Of a stretch of 28,123 bases of DNA, positions 7,470-14,142 are shown piece by piece (position 1 is the first letter of the stretch; every line of letters begins with the position of its first letter). A program made the position numbers and the translations under genes. The notes below the pieces were generated by a model. It made no database searches and was not told the origin of the DNA. It worked only from the letters and a program-made list of their open reading frames with translations. The stretch comes from JAISGQ01 sp045604945 (GTDB lineage: Bacteria; Bacillota; Clostridia; Oscillospirales; Acutalibacteraceae). Location of the stretch: contig JAZUPA010000058.1 of the NCBI GenBank assembly GCA_045604945.1, positions 1 to 28,123 of the forward strand. Direction: 5' to 3'.

Positions 7470-9839
7470 TTATTCTTCGCAGAGAACAAGCACCTTGCCG
7501 TCCTTTGCGTCAACTGTAATAACGGGAGGCAGATTCTCCATACGGTCAATTATCATTTTTGCGATTTCATCCTCTACCTCACGGCGGATAAGGTTTCTAA
7601 GGTCTCTTGCAGCACTCTTGCCGTCAATGGATTTTTCCGCAAGACATTCTACCGCTGCATCTGTAATGACAAGCTTTACTCCGCGCTCTGCAAGAGACGG
7701 GATATACTCATCCAGCATAAGACGGGAAATCTCGATGAAATGCTGCTTTTCCAGGGGATTGAATACTACAACCTCGTCCACTCTGGCAAGGAATTCCGGG
7801 CGCAGGAACTCGGAAAGTGCCTTCAATGCCTTTTCCTTTGATGCATCCTTCTCTGTCTTGCCAAAGCCGATTGCAGACTCCCTGTTTTCGCTGCCTGCAT
7901 TGGAGGTCATGATAATAACGGTATTTTCAAAATTTACTGTCCTGCCCTGTGCATCGTTGATTTTTCCTTCATCAAGAATCTGGAGCAGGATATTGAGCAC
8001 ATCGGGATGAGCTTTCTCAATCTCATCAAAAAGCAGTACGGCGTAAGGCTTTCTTCTTACCTTTTCGGTAAGCTGTCCTGCCTCGTCATAACCTACATAT
8101 CCCGGAGGTGAGCCGATAATCTTGCTTACCGAATGCTTCTCCATAAACTCGCTCATATCAAGACGGATCATTGTCTCAGGTGAATCAAACAGCTCTGCTG
8201 ACAGCACCTTTACAAGCTCGGTTTTACCTACACCCGTGGGACCTACAAAAATGAAGGATGACGGTCTGCGGCGGGGGCTTATCTGAACTCTGTTTCTTCT
8301 GATTGCAGCGGCAACTGCCGATACTGCTTCGTCCTGACCCTTGATTTTTACCTTCAGTGCAGCTTCAAGCCCTGAGAGCTTTGAGAATTCGGACTCCTGA
8401 ACTCTCATTGCATTTATGCCCGTCCACAGCTCTATGACATGGGCAAAATCGTGTTCTGTTACATGGAAATCCATGACTGTGGGCTCAAGAATCTTAAGCT
8501 CCTCCTCTATCTGATTGATTTCCATCTGAATTGTATAATACTGCTCAAAATCAGGCTGGTCGACACCTTCGGTCAGCTCAATTTTCTGATCGTTCAGCTT
8601 TTTTAGACGCATTGTAAGGGAATCGTAACGTGCAAGCTCTTTGTTTCTGAGGTTTGCACAGCTGCATGCTTCATCCAGCAGGTCGATTGCCTTGTCAGGC
8701 AGGAATCTGTCGGTAATGTAGCGCTCGGACAGTCTGACCGCCTTTACAAGCAGCTCATCAGCTACGATTACCCTGTGATGCTTTTCGTAGTATTCCTTTA
8801 TTCCCCGAAGGACTGCTATTGCATCCTCAACAGAGGGCTCTGCAACCGTTACAGGCTGGAATCTTCTCTCAAGAGCAGTATCCTTTTCAATATGCTTTCT
8901 GTACTCGGTGAAGGTAGTTGCTCCTATAACCTGAAGCTCTCCTCTGGAAAGTGCGGGCTTCAGAATATTCGCTGCATTCATGGAGCCCTCAGCATCGCCT
9001 GTTCCCACAAGGTTATGAACCTCATCTATGAACAGGATGATATTTCCTTCAGACTTTACTTCATCGATAAGTCCTTTTATGCGGCTTTCAAACTGCCCGC
9101 GGAACTGGGTTCCTGCTACAAGGGCAGTAAGATCAAGCATATGAACTTCCTTGTTTGCAAGCAGAGAAGGAACCTCTCCTGCTGCAATTTTAAGTGCGAG
9201 ACCTTCAACTATTGCGGTCTTGCCTACGCCCGGTTCACCGATAAGGCAGGGATTGTTCTTTGTTCTGCGGCTGAGAATCTGGATCATGCGCTCAATTTCG
9301 CGGTCTCTGCCTATTACCCTGTCAAGCTTTCCCTCTGTTGCCTTCTTTGTAAGGTTGGTGCAATACCCGTCAAGAAAGGTGCGTTTTTTTGCTTTGGGAG
9401 CCTTTTTGCCCTTTCTTTTTTTCTCCTTCTTTTCATCGGAGTAGGCTGCACCGCCCATTTCAAAGCTTCCGCCGAACACTCCGATAGAGGAGTTCTTATC
9501 AGACTCCTCATCTTCATCAACATCGGGAATATCATCGCTATCGGAAGATGTCAGTGCCAGCTGCTCATCATCCTCGTACTCCTCGTCATCGTCATTATCA
9601 TTGCCGCCAAAAAGACCGGGAAAGGGCAGTTCGCCGTTTTCCGCCATCTGGGCAACATGGTTTTCCATTTCTTCTATCTGTTCCTCACTCATTCCGAGCT
9701 GCTTTATCAGCGCATCTACCTGAGGGATATTAAGCTCCCTTGCACAGGTCATGCACAGACCTTCATTTTTGTCACCGTCTCCGAAATTTGAGGATAAGAA
9801 AACGACAGCCTGTCGTTTCTTGCATCTTGAACAAAGCAT
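7470..9839 (-). CDS. clpE: ClpE-like AAA+ unfoldase with N-terminal zinc finger
   Basis: ATP-dependent unfoldase that feeds damaged proteins to ClpP. The 789-residue protein starts with a four-cysteine zinc finger (C3xxC6 and C29xxC32) as in ClpE, with no classical Clp-N repeat domain. A strongly acidic low-complexity linker (about 80-115) and a Lys-rich patch (about 136-153) follow. AAA domain 1 has Walker A GEPGVGKT (201-208) and the Walker B motif LFIDEVH. A charged middle region comes next, then AAA domain 2 with GPTGVGKT (533-540) and LLFDEIEKAHP. The ClpP-docking tripeptide IGF is at 657-659. Start: the Met at 9839, giving MLCSRC, has AAGGAG about seven bases upstream; the earlier in-frame ATG at 9860 would put that site inside the gene. 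No ctsR or mcsAB lies nearby. ClpE is a best fit; annotation as a ClpC-like subunit would also be defensible. Confidence 0.88.
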   Translation of the reverse strand: MLCSRCKKRQAVVFLSSNFGDGDKNEGLCMTCARELNIPQVDALIKQLGMSEEQIEEMENHVAQMAENGELPFPGLFGGNDNDDDEEYEDDEQLALTSSDSDDIPDVDEDEESDKNSSIGVFGGSFEMGGAAYSDEKKEKKRKGKKAPKAKKRTFLDGYCTNLTKKATEGKLDRVIGRDREIERMIQILSRRTKNNPCLIGEPGVGKTAIVEGLALKIAAGEVPSLLANKEVHMLDLTALVAGTQFRGQFESRIKGLIDEVKSEGNIILFIDEVHNLVGTGDAEGSMNAANILKPALSRGELQVIGATTFTEYRKHIEKDTALERRFQPVTVAEPSVEDAIAVLRGIKEYYEKHHRVIVADELLVKAVRLSERYITDRFLPDKAIDLLDEACSCANLRNKELARYDSLTMRLKKLNDQKIELTEGVDQPDFEQYYTIQMEINQIEEELKILEPTVMDFHVTEHDFAHVIELWTGINAMRVQESEFSKLSGLEAALKVKIKGQDEAVSAVAAAIRRNRVQISPRRRPSSFIFVGPTGVGKTELVKVLSAELFDSPETMIRLDMSEFMEKHSVSKIIGSPPGYVGYDEAGQLTEKVRRKPYAVLLFDEIEKAHPDVLNILLQILDEGKINDAQGRTVNFENTVIIMTSNAGSENRESAIGFGKTEKDASKEKALKALSEFLRPEFLARVDEVVVFNPLEKQHFIEISRLMLDEYIPSLAERGVKLVITDAAVECLAEKSIDGKSAARDLRNLIRREVEDEIAKMIIDRMENLPPVITVDAKDGKVLVLCEE

Positions 9840-9872
9840 AGCGCTCTCCTTTTCAAACACAAAAATAAGTAT

Positions 9873-9903
9873 GTGGGCATAGCCGCCATTGGGCTACGCC
9901 CAC
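9873..9903 (-). terminator. Terminator or attenuator hairpin between pgsA and the Clp ATPase
   Basis: GTGGGC-A-TAGCC (from 9873) pairs with GGCTA-C-GCCCAC (to 9903) with a single mismatch, forming a strong hairpin six bases beyond the pgsA stop. On the minus strand a T-rich run (TTATTTTTG) follows only after about six bases, so it is an imperfect intrinsic terminator. The Clp gene starts 33 bases later with no visible promoter in between, so partial read-through is likely. Confidence 0.55.
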
Positions 9904-9909
9904 CTTTTA

Positions 9910-10533
9910 TCAGTGGAGTATCTCTTTTATCTTGTCTACATGTACAACCTGATCGTCATCTTCAGGTCCTTTTCCTTTAAGTATCTTTATGCCGAGTATC
10001 ACATAGAAAATGAGTGCAATTATCATAATTGCTGCTGTTGCGGTGATAAGACCTGCAATAATCTGCTCCTTGTTTGCAAGCTTCGGTGCGCCCATGACAA
10101 ACACCGATGCGGTCATAAGCAGATAGAACGCAACCGTTGCCACCTTGCCCCACCACTGTGCCTTGACCATCTTCTTGCCAAGCTTCATAAGCACAAAACC
10201 GCCGATGATCATTATCAGCTCTTTTGCAAGCATTATTGCAAAAAGCGGAGTGATGAACCAGTAGCTGTTTCTGAATTTTACCCAGACACACACAAGCACT
10301 GCTGCCAGTGTCAGCTTGTCTGCAACGGGGTCGAGAAGCTTTCCGAGGTCTGTTACCTGATTGAGCTTTCTTGCAACATATCCGTCAAACAGATCTGTTG
10401 CACCCGATACGATCAGAATTATGGCAGCCCACATATACTGCATCGCCACATTATCCATATCCATAAGGAAAACCACGCAGAACACCGGTATAAGCAGTAT
10501 TCTGAATATACTCATTGCATTAGGTATGTTCAT
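9910..10533 (-). CDS. pgsA: CDP-diacylglycerol-glycerol-3-phosphate 3-phosphatidyltransferase
   Basis: Membrane enzyme that joins CDP-diacylglycerol and glycerol-3-phosphate to make phosphatidylglycerol phosphate, the committed step to phosphatidylglycerol and cardiolipin. The 207 residues contain the complete CDP-alcohol phosphatidyltransferase motif with exact spacing: D47-x2-D50-G51-x2-A54-R55-x8-G64-x3-D68-x3-D72. Several membrane helices surround it and the C-terminal tail is charged. Start ATG at 10533 has GGTGAG five bases upstream. It follows the CvpA-like gene by 33 bases on the same strand, so the two share the promoter at 11332-11360. Length fits PgsA (about 180-200 residues) with a short tail extension. 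Confidence 0.93.
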   Translation of the reverse strand: MNIPNAMSIFRILLIPVFCVVFLMDMDNVAMQYMWAAIILIVSGATDLFDGYVARKLNQVTDLGKLLDPVADKLTLAAVLVCVWVKFRNSYWFITPLFAIMLAKELIMIIGGFVLMKLGKKMVKAQWWGKVATVAFYLLMTASVFVMGAPKLANKEQIIAGLITATAAIMIIALIFYVILGIKILKGKGPEDDDQVVHVDKIKEILH

Positions 10534-10566
10534 CTTAACTCACCAAAGCTCCCATTACTCTATACT

Positions 10567-11292
10567 TTACATTGCCATCGGGTAGATACCCTGTCCAAGG
10601 AACAGCGTTACAACATTATTGTGGTAAAAAAGCTTGAACAGGAAAGAAGTGCTGAAAAATTCGGTCATTTCAAGGGGCTTGCTCCAGAATGCCGGAAGCA
10701 TGAACTGAATGACTGTTATGACAAAAATCAGTACCACCATTGCCTTGAATGCTCCGAAAACACCGCAGAGAGCGGTATTTATTACCACTCTGTCAGGGGT
10801 GTAGAGAAGATTCTCAAAGGTTGCTGCCACTGCCTTGAGCAGAAACATGAAGGCAACAAACAGAATGAGAAAGAATACTGCTCTGAAAACGCCTTCAATA
10901 ACCGGTCTTGCAACTATATCAGTTATCTGCTTTGCGGCTGTATTGCTTGTGGAATTAACAAGCATATCAACCTCTGCTCTTGTTTCCGCAGTTGCCACTC
11001 CGTAGCTCTCCGCTGCATTCTTGACCATTGTCGGCATCTCCTGCATAACTGCGTTGTAGCCTGCTGTTATGCGGCTTCCCACCACCTGCTCATCAATCTT
11101 CTCAGCGATTGCAGGTCGGAAGAAGTTTTTATACGACAGATTCGACAGGGTTATCGAAAGAGGTATTGAAAAAATAATTGAAAACACATAGCACAGCGTT
11201 TCCATCAGACAGCGGAGCTGTGTTGTTTTCCTGTTTTTATAGATGTATAATACAAAAAGTCCGATTATTGCCAGGTCGATAAGAATGCCCAT
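10567..11292 (-). CDS. CvpA-like membrane protein
   Basis: A 241-residue membrane protein with four hydrophobic stretches, near residues 3-20, 30-50, 135-160 and 185-210. A hydrophilic segment of about 75 residues, probably helical and outside the cell, lies between the second and third. The N-terminal helix ending in a basic loop (YKNRKTTQ), the paired helices and the late membrane hairpin match the CvpA/colicin V production family in layout. Sequence similarity is loose, so this is a family-level guess. CvpA relatives affect envelope integrity and bile or stress resistance in some bacteria. Start: ATG at 11292 after GGGAGGA. First gene of the run leading to pgsA. Confidence 0.6.
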   Translation of the reverse strand: MGILIDLAIIGLFVLYIYKNRKTTQLRCLMETLCYVFSIIFSIPLSITLSNLSYKNFFRPAIAEKIDEQVVGSRITAGYNAVMQEMPTMVKNAAESYGVATAETRAEVDMLVNSTSNTAAKQITDIVARPVIEGVFRAVFFLILFVAFMFLLKAVAATFENLLYTPDRVVINTALCGVFGAFKAMVVLIFVITVIQFMLPAFWSKPLEMTEFFSTSFLFKLFYHNNVVTLFLGQGIYPMAM

Positions 11293-11331
11293 TCGTATCC
11301 TCCCACGTACTTAATTCATTAAAACTATTAA

Positions 11332-11360
11332 ATTATAGCACGTTTCATTTCCATTGACAA
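11332..11360 (-). promoter_or_regulatory. Sigma-A-type promoter for the cvpA-like gene and pgsA
   Basis: On the minus strand TTGTCA (11355-11360) and a perfect TATAAT (11332-11337) are separated by 17 bases. The predicted start is about 33 bases upstream of the CvpA-like ATG. Confidence 0.82.
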
Positions 11361-11389
11361 TAAGATTCAAAAAACAAAATTACATTTTT

Positions 11390-12070
11390 TTACTTTTTCT
11401 GAGCCTTTCTTGAGGTCATGAACTCAATGCTGCGCTCAATTACTGTCTTTGAAGCCTCAGGCATGGGATTGTCGGCGTTTCTGTAATCAAACGAATCGGT
11501 AAAGCCTTTAAAATCCTTATCAAGCTCCATTGCCTTTTTCATAACCAGTCCGTTTGCTTCATCAATGAACTGTGCGTACATTTTGCCAAGAGGCTTCATC
11601 GCTTTCTGGGCAAGAAGCCTGTAATGAGTAAGGCACAGATACTCCTGGGACGCAAACAGTGCGCGGAATTCGCTTTCGTTTTTGTAATTCTTTATCAGTG
11701 TGTCGATATGTCTGTCAAAATGTCTGTTGAGATAATCACAGACAAAACAACTGCTTTCCATCTCAGCAAGCTTCTGTACGGTTCCCTTGTCAGTCTTCTT
11801 AAGAAGGTGATCTTCAACATACTGAAGATGCGTATGCAGCATCAGGGCAATCGGCAGACGCTGACGGTTTGACAGAAGCATCATATTGAGATGTCTTTCA
11901 CAGAAGCCGCTTTTGTTGGTCATCTGACGGATGTCAGGCTCCATCATAGCTGCCCCCGTGATGTAATCTATGTATTTTTCCTCAATTCTGTTGCGCATGG
12001 TGCATATGGGGCATCCGCAGCGCTCTTCAAATATCTCATTTACGGGAATGGTGCATATGGTCTCTTTCAT
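11390..12070 (-). CDS. DUF6062-like cysteine-rich protein with two CxxC...CxxH modules
   Basis: A 226-residue soluble protein of unknown function, resembling what is annotated as DUF6062 in clostridia. Two metal-ligand-like sets repeat with almost equal spacing: C20xxC23 with C57xxH60, and C108xxC111 with C146xxH149, the gaps between the halves being 33 and 34 residues. This suggests two tandem zinc-binding units in an otherwise helical protein. Start: the ATG at 12070 is chosen because GGAGG lies seven bases upstream; the ATG codons at 12091 and 12088 lie before that site. It is transcribed toward the CvpA-like gene but no terminator is clear. The gap between them holds only the next promoter and A/T runs. 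No function is assigned. Confidence 0.72.
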   Translation of the reverse strand: MKETICTIPVNEIFEERCGCPICTMRNRIEEKYIDYITGAAMMEPDIRQMTNKSGFCERHLNMMLLSNRQRLPIALMLHTHLQYVEDHLLKKTDKGTVQKLAEMESSCFVCDYLNRHFDRHIDTLIKNYKNESEFRALFASQEYLCLTHYRLLAQKAMKPLGKMYAQFIDEANGLVMKKAMELDKDFKGFTDSFDYRNADNPMPEASKTVIERSIEFMTSRKAQKK

Positions 12071-12111
12071 GCCATGTCCTCCGTTCATCATATTCCAAAT
12101 TTACAAAAATT

Positions 12112-12144
12112 AGTATACCACATTTTCTGTCTTTATTGTATAAT
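12112..12144. promoter_or_regulatory. Possible overlapping divergent -10 elements (DUF6062-like gene and ogg)
   Basis: TATAAT on the plus strand (12139-12144) points to ogg and TATACT on the minus strand (12112-12117) points to the DUF6062-like gene. Neither has a good -35 hexamer. Each -10 falls in the other's -35 region, so the two promoters would compete if both are real. Confidence 0.35.
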
Positions 12145-12183
12145 AATATAAATAATTCATAATTTCAACACGCGGAGGACGTA

Positions 12184-12993
12184 ATGTCACATTTAATTTT
12201 GAAAACACGGGATAATTTTTCACTCGGCGCCACCGTGCTCAGCGGTCAGTGCTTTCGCTGGTCCGAATCTGACGGCGGCTATACAGGTATTGTATCGGGA
12301 CGAATTGTTACTGCTTTTCAGACGGGAGACACAATTGAGCTCCACGGAGCACGTCATGAGGATGAGGCCTTCTGGAGAGAATATTTTGACCTTGACAGGG
12401 ACTACACCTCAATAAACAGGGAAATAGTAACTCTTGAGCCAAGACTTGCCTTATGCGAAAGCTTCGCAGGAGGCGTCAGAATTCTGCGGCAGGAGCCCTT
12501 TGAAGCACTTTGCTCCTTTATCATCTCTCAGAATAATAATATTCCCAGAATAAGAGGCATAATTTCAAGGCTGTGCGAAAAATTCGGCACAAAAATCGGC
12601 AGCGTTTATGCTTTCCCCACTCCTGTCGAGCTTTCCTGCGCCACTAATGAGGATTTTGTTTCTCTCGGTCTTGGCTATCGCGCTCCGTATCTTACAGACG
12701 CAGTGCAGAGGGTTCTGGACGGCAGATTTGATATTGCGGCTGCCGCAAAGCTTCCTACAGATGAGCTGCGCAAAAGGCTGCTTGAGATTCACGGCGTAGG
12801 TCCCAAGGTTGCAGAATGTGTCCTTCTGTACGGTTTTGCACGGCTTGAGTGTTTCCCTGTGGACACATGGATCAAAAAAGCCCTGCGTGAGCTGCTGGGC
12901 AATGATTCCCCAGTAATTTCATATCAGTATGCAGGCATTGCTCAGCAATATATTTTTGAATACATACGCACCAATTACGACAGAAAATCATGA
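12184..12993 (+). CDS. ogg: 8-oxoguanine DNA glycosylase, OGG1-type (HhH-GPD)
   Basis: Base-excision repair enzyme removing 8-oxoguanine from DNA, with AP-lyase activity. The 269-residue protein has the OGG N-terminal domain (FSLGATVLSGQCFRW, about 12-26) and a helix-hairpin-helix with GVGPKVAEC. The catalytic lysine falls at 208 and the catalytic aspartate in PVDTW at 227. The 19-residue spacing equals that of human OGG1 (Lys249, Asp268). It is shorter than the eukaryotic enzyme and like the clostridial OGG proteins. Start ATG at 12184 follows GGAGG by five bases. mnmA begins 14 bases after the stop, so the two are probably co-transcribed. Confidence 0.9.
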   Translation: MSHLILKTRDNFSLGATVLSGQCFRWSESDGGYTGIVSGRIVTAFQTGDTIELHGARHEDEAFWREYFDLDRDYTSINREIVTLEPRLALCESFAGGVRILRQEPFEALCSFIISQNNNIPRIRGIISRLCEKFGTKIGSVYAFPTPVELSCATNEDFVSLGLGYRAPYLTDAVQRVLDGRFDIAAAAKLPTDELRKRLLEIHGVGPKVAECVLLYGFARLECFPVDTWIKKALRELLGNDSPVISYQYAGIAQQYIFEYIRTNYDRKS

Positions 12994-13007
12994 AAGGAGA
13001 CCGATTC

Positions 13008-14060
13008 ATGAAGGTTCTTGTGGGAATGAGCGGCGGAGTGGATTCTTCCGCTGCAGCACTGCTGCTCAGACAGCAGGGGTATGATGTCACAGGCTGCACC
13101 ATGATTCTCCGTGACAGCGAAAACGGCTGCGGCGCTTATCTTGACGCTGAGGATGCAGCAAAGGTTTGCAGGGCTGTTGGCATTGAACATATCGTCATCG
13201 ATTTTCGTGACAGATTTGCAGAAAGTGTTATGTCTCCTTTTTCCTCTGAATATATGCGCGCACGCACACCGAATCCCTGTGTGGAATGCAACAGATTCAT
13301 AAAGTTCGGCGCAATGCTTGATTACGCTTTACAGAATGGTTTTGACATGATTGCCACAGGGCATTACGCAAAGCGTGTTTTCAATGAAGAAACCGGGCTT
13401 TACGAGCTTTGCAGAGCCGAGCACAAAGATCAGAGTTATTTTTTATGTAAACTTAACCAACATCAGCTTAGCCACACTCTTTTTCCCCTTTCAGACATGA
13501 GCAAGGATGAAATCCGAGCAATCGCCGAAGCTGCAGGGCTGCCTGTTCACGCAAAGCGCGACAGTCAGGACATCTGCTTTATCCCCGACGGTGATGTGGC
13601 AGGATTTCTAACTTCCGCAGGACATATACTCACTCCGGGAGACATTGTAAATGAACAGGGTCAGAAGGTAGGCAGTCACCCGGGAGCGCAGGCGTATACT
13701 GTCGGTCAGCGCAAGGGGCTTGGAGGAGGGTTTCCTCATCCGATGTTTGTGCTGAAGGTCGATGCAAAAGAAAACCGCCTTGTAATCGGCGGCTCGGAAA
13801 GTCTCTTTTCTTCAAGGGTCGAGGTCGACGGCATCAGCTTTGTCTCAGGCGCTGCACCTTCTCAGGTTTTTTCCGCAAAAGTCAAGCTGAGGTTTGCCTC
13901 TCCCCCTTCTGACGCAGTTGTCACTCTCACAGATAACGACTGTGCAATAATTGAGTTTTCCTCTCCTCAGCGCGCCCCGACCCCCGGTCAGTGTGCGGTT
14001 TTTTACGACGGCGACACACTTCTCGGCGGCGGATATATAGGCAATGGTTATAATTTATAA
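13008..14060 (+). CDS. mnmA: tRNA-specific 2-thiouridylase MnmA
   Basis: Activates U34 of tRNAs for Lys, Glu and Gln with ATP and inserts sulfur passed on by a cysteine desulfurase relay. The 350 residues start with the PP-loop SGGVDSS (8-14). The two catalytic cysteines are in NPCVECN (Cys91) and DICFI (Cys190), corresponding to Cys102 and Cys199 in E. coli. The C-terminal part carries GQRKGLGGGFPHPMFV and the beta-barrel. Start: ATG at 13008, eight bases after AGGAG; the in-frame ATG at 12990 lies upstream of that site and overlaps the ogg stop. Length is close to the usual 360. Confidence 0.94.
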   Translation: MKVLVGMSGGVDSSAAALLLRQQGYDVTGCTMILRDSENGCGAYLDAEDAAKVCRAVGIEHIVIDFRDRFAESVMSPFSSEYMRARTPNPCVECNRFIKFGAMLDYALQNGFDMIATGHYAKRVFNEETGLYELCRAEHKDQSYFLCKLNQHQLSHTLFPLSDMSKDEIRAIAEAAGLPVHAKRDSQDICFIPDGDVAGFLTSAGHILTPGDIVNEQGQKVGSHPGAQAYTVGQRKGLGGGFPHPMFVLKVDAKENRLVIGGSESLFSSRVEVDGISFVSGAAPSQVFSAKVKLRFASPPSDAVVTLTDNDCAIIEFSSPQRAPTPGQCAVFYDGDTLLGGGYIGNGYNL

Positions 14061-14100
14061 TTTTTTAAATTTTTCTATCGCTTTTATCTTTTTCCTGTTG

Positions 14101-14106
14101 TATAAT
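14101..14106 (+). promoter_or_regulatory. Possible -10 element for the YfhO-family gene
   Basis: A perfect TATAAT, preceded by GTTG as in the well-formed promoter at 17233-17261, lies 37 bases before the ATG at 14143. The -35 region is poor. The 14061-14100 stretch upstream is A/T-rich without a clear terminator for mnmA. Confidence 0.4.
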
Positions 14107-14142
14107 AAATTAGTTACTACCAAATGATAGGTGAGGATTAGT

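Noticed and set aside
8775..9791. Plus-strand ORF of 338 codons
   Set aside because: Antisense to the ClpE-like ATPase; no ribosome-binding site and no recognisable domain.
9889..11169. Long plus-strand ORF of 426 codons coding for a strikingly Cys- and His-rich chain
   Set aside because: It lies antisense to pgsA and the CvpA-like gene, which have full family motifs, ribosome-binding sites and a promoter. The Cys/His richness comes from reverse-complemented hydrophobic and small-residue codons.
14041..14075. A/T-rich inverted repeat with T-run after mnmA as a terminator
   Set aside because: The potential stem is short and made only of A-T pairs, too weak to support a call.
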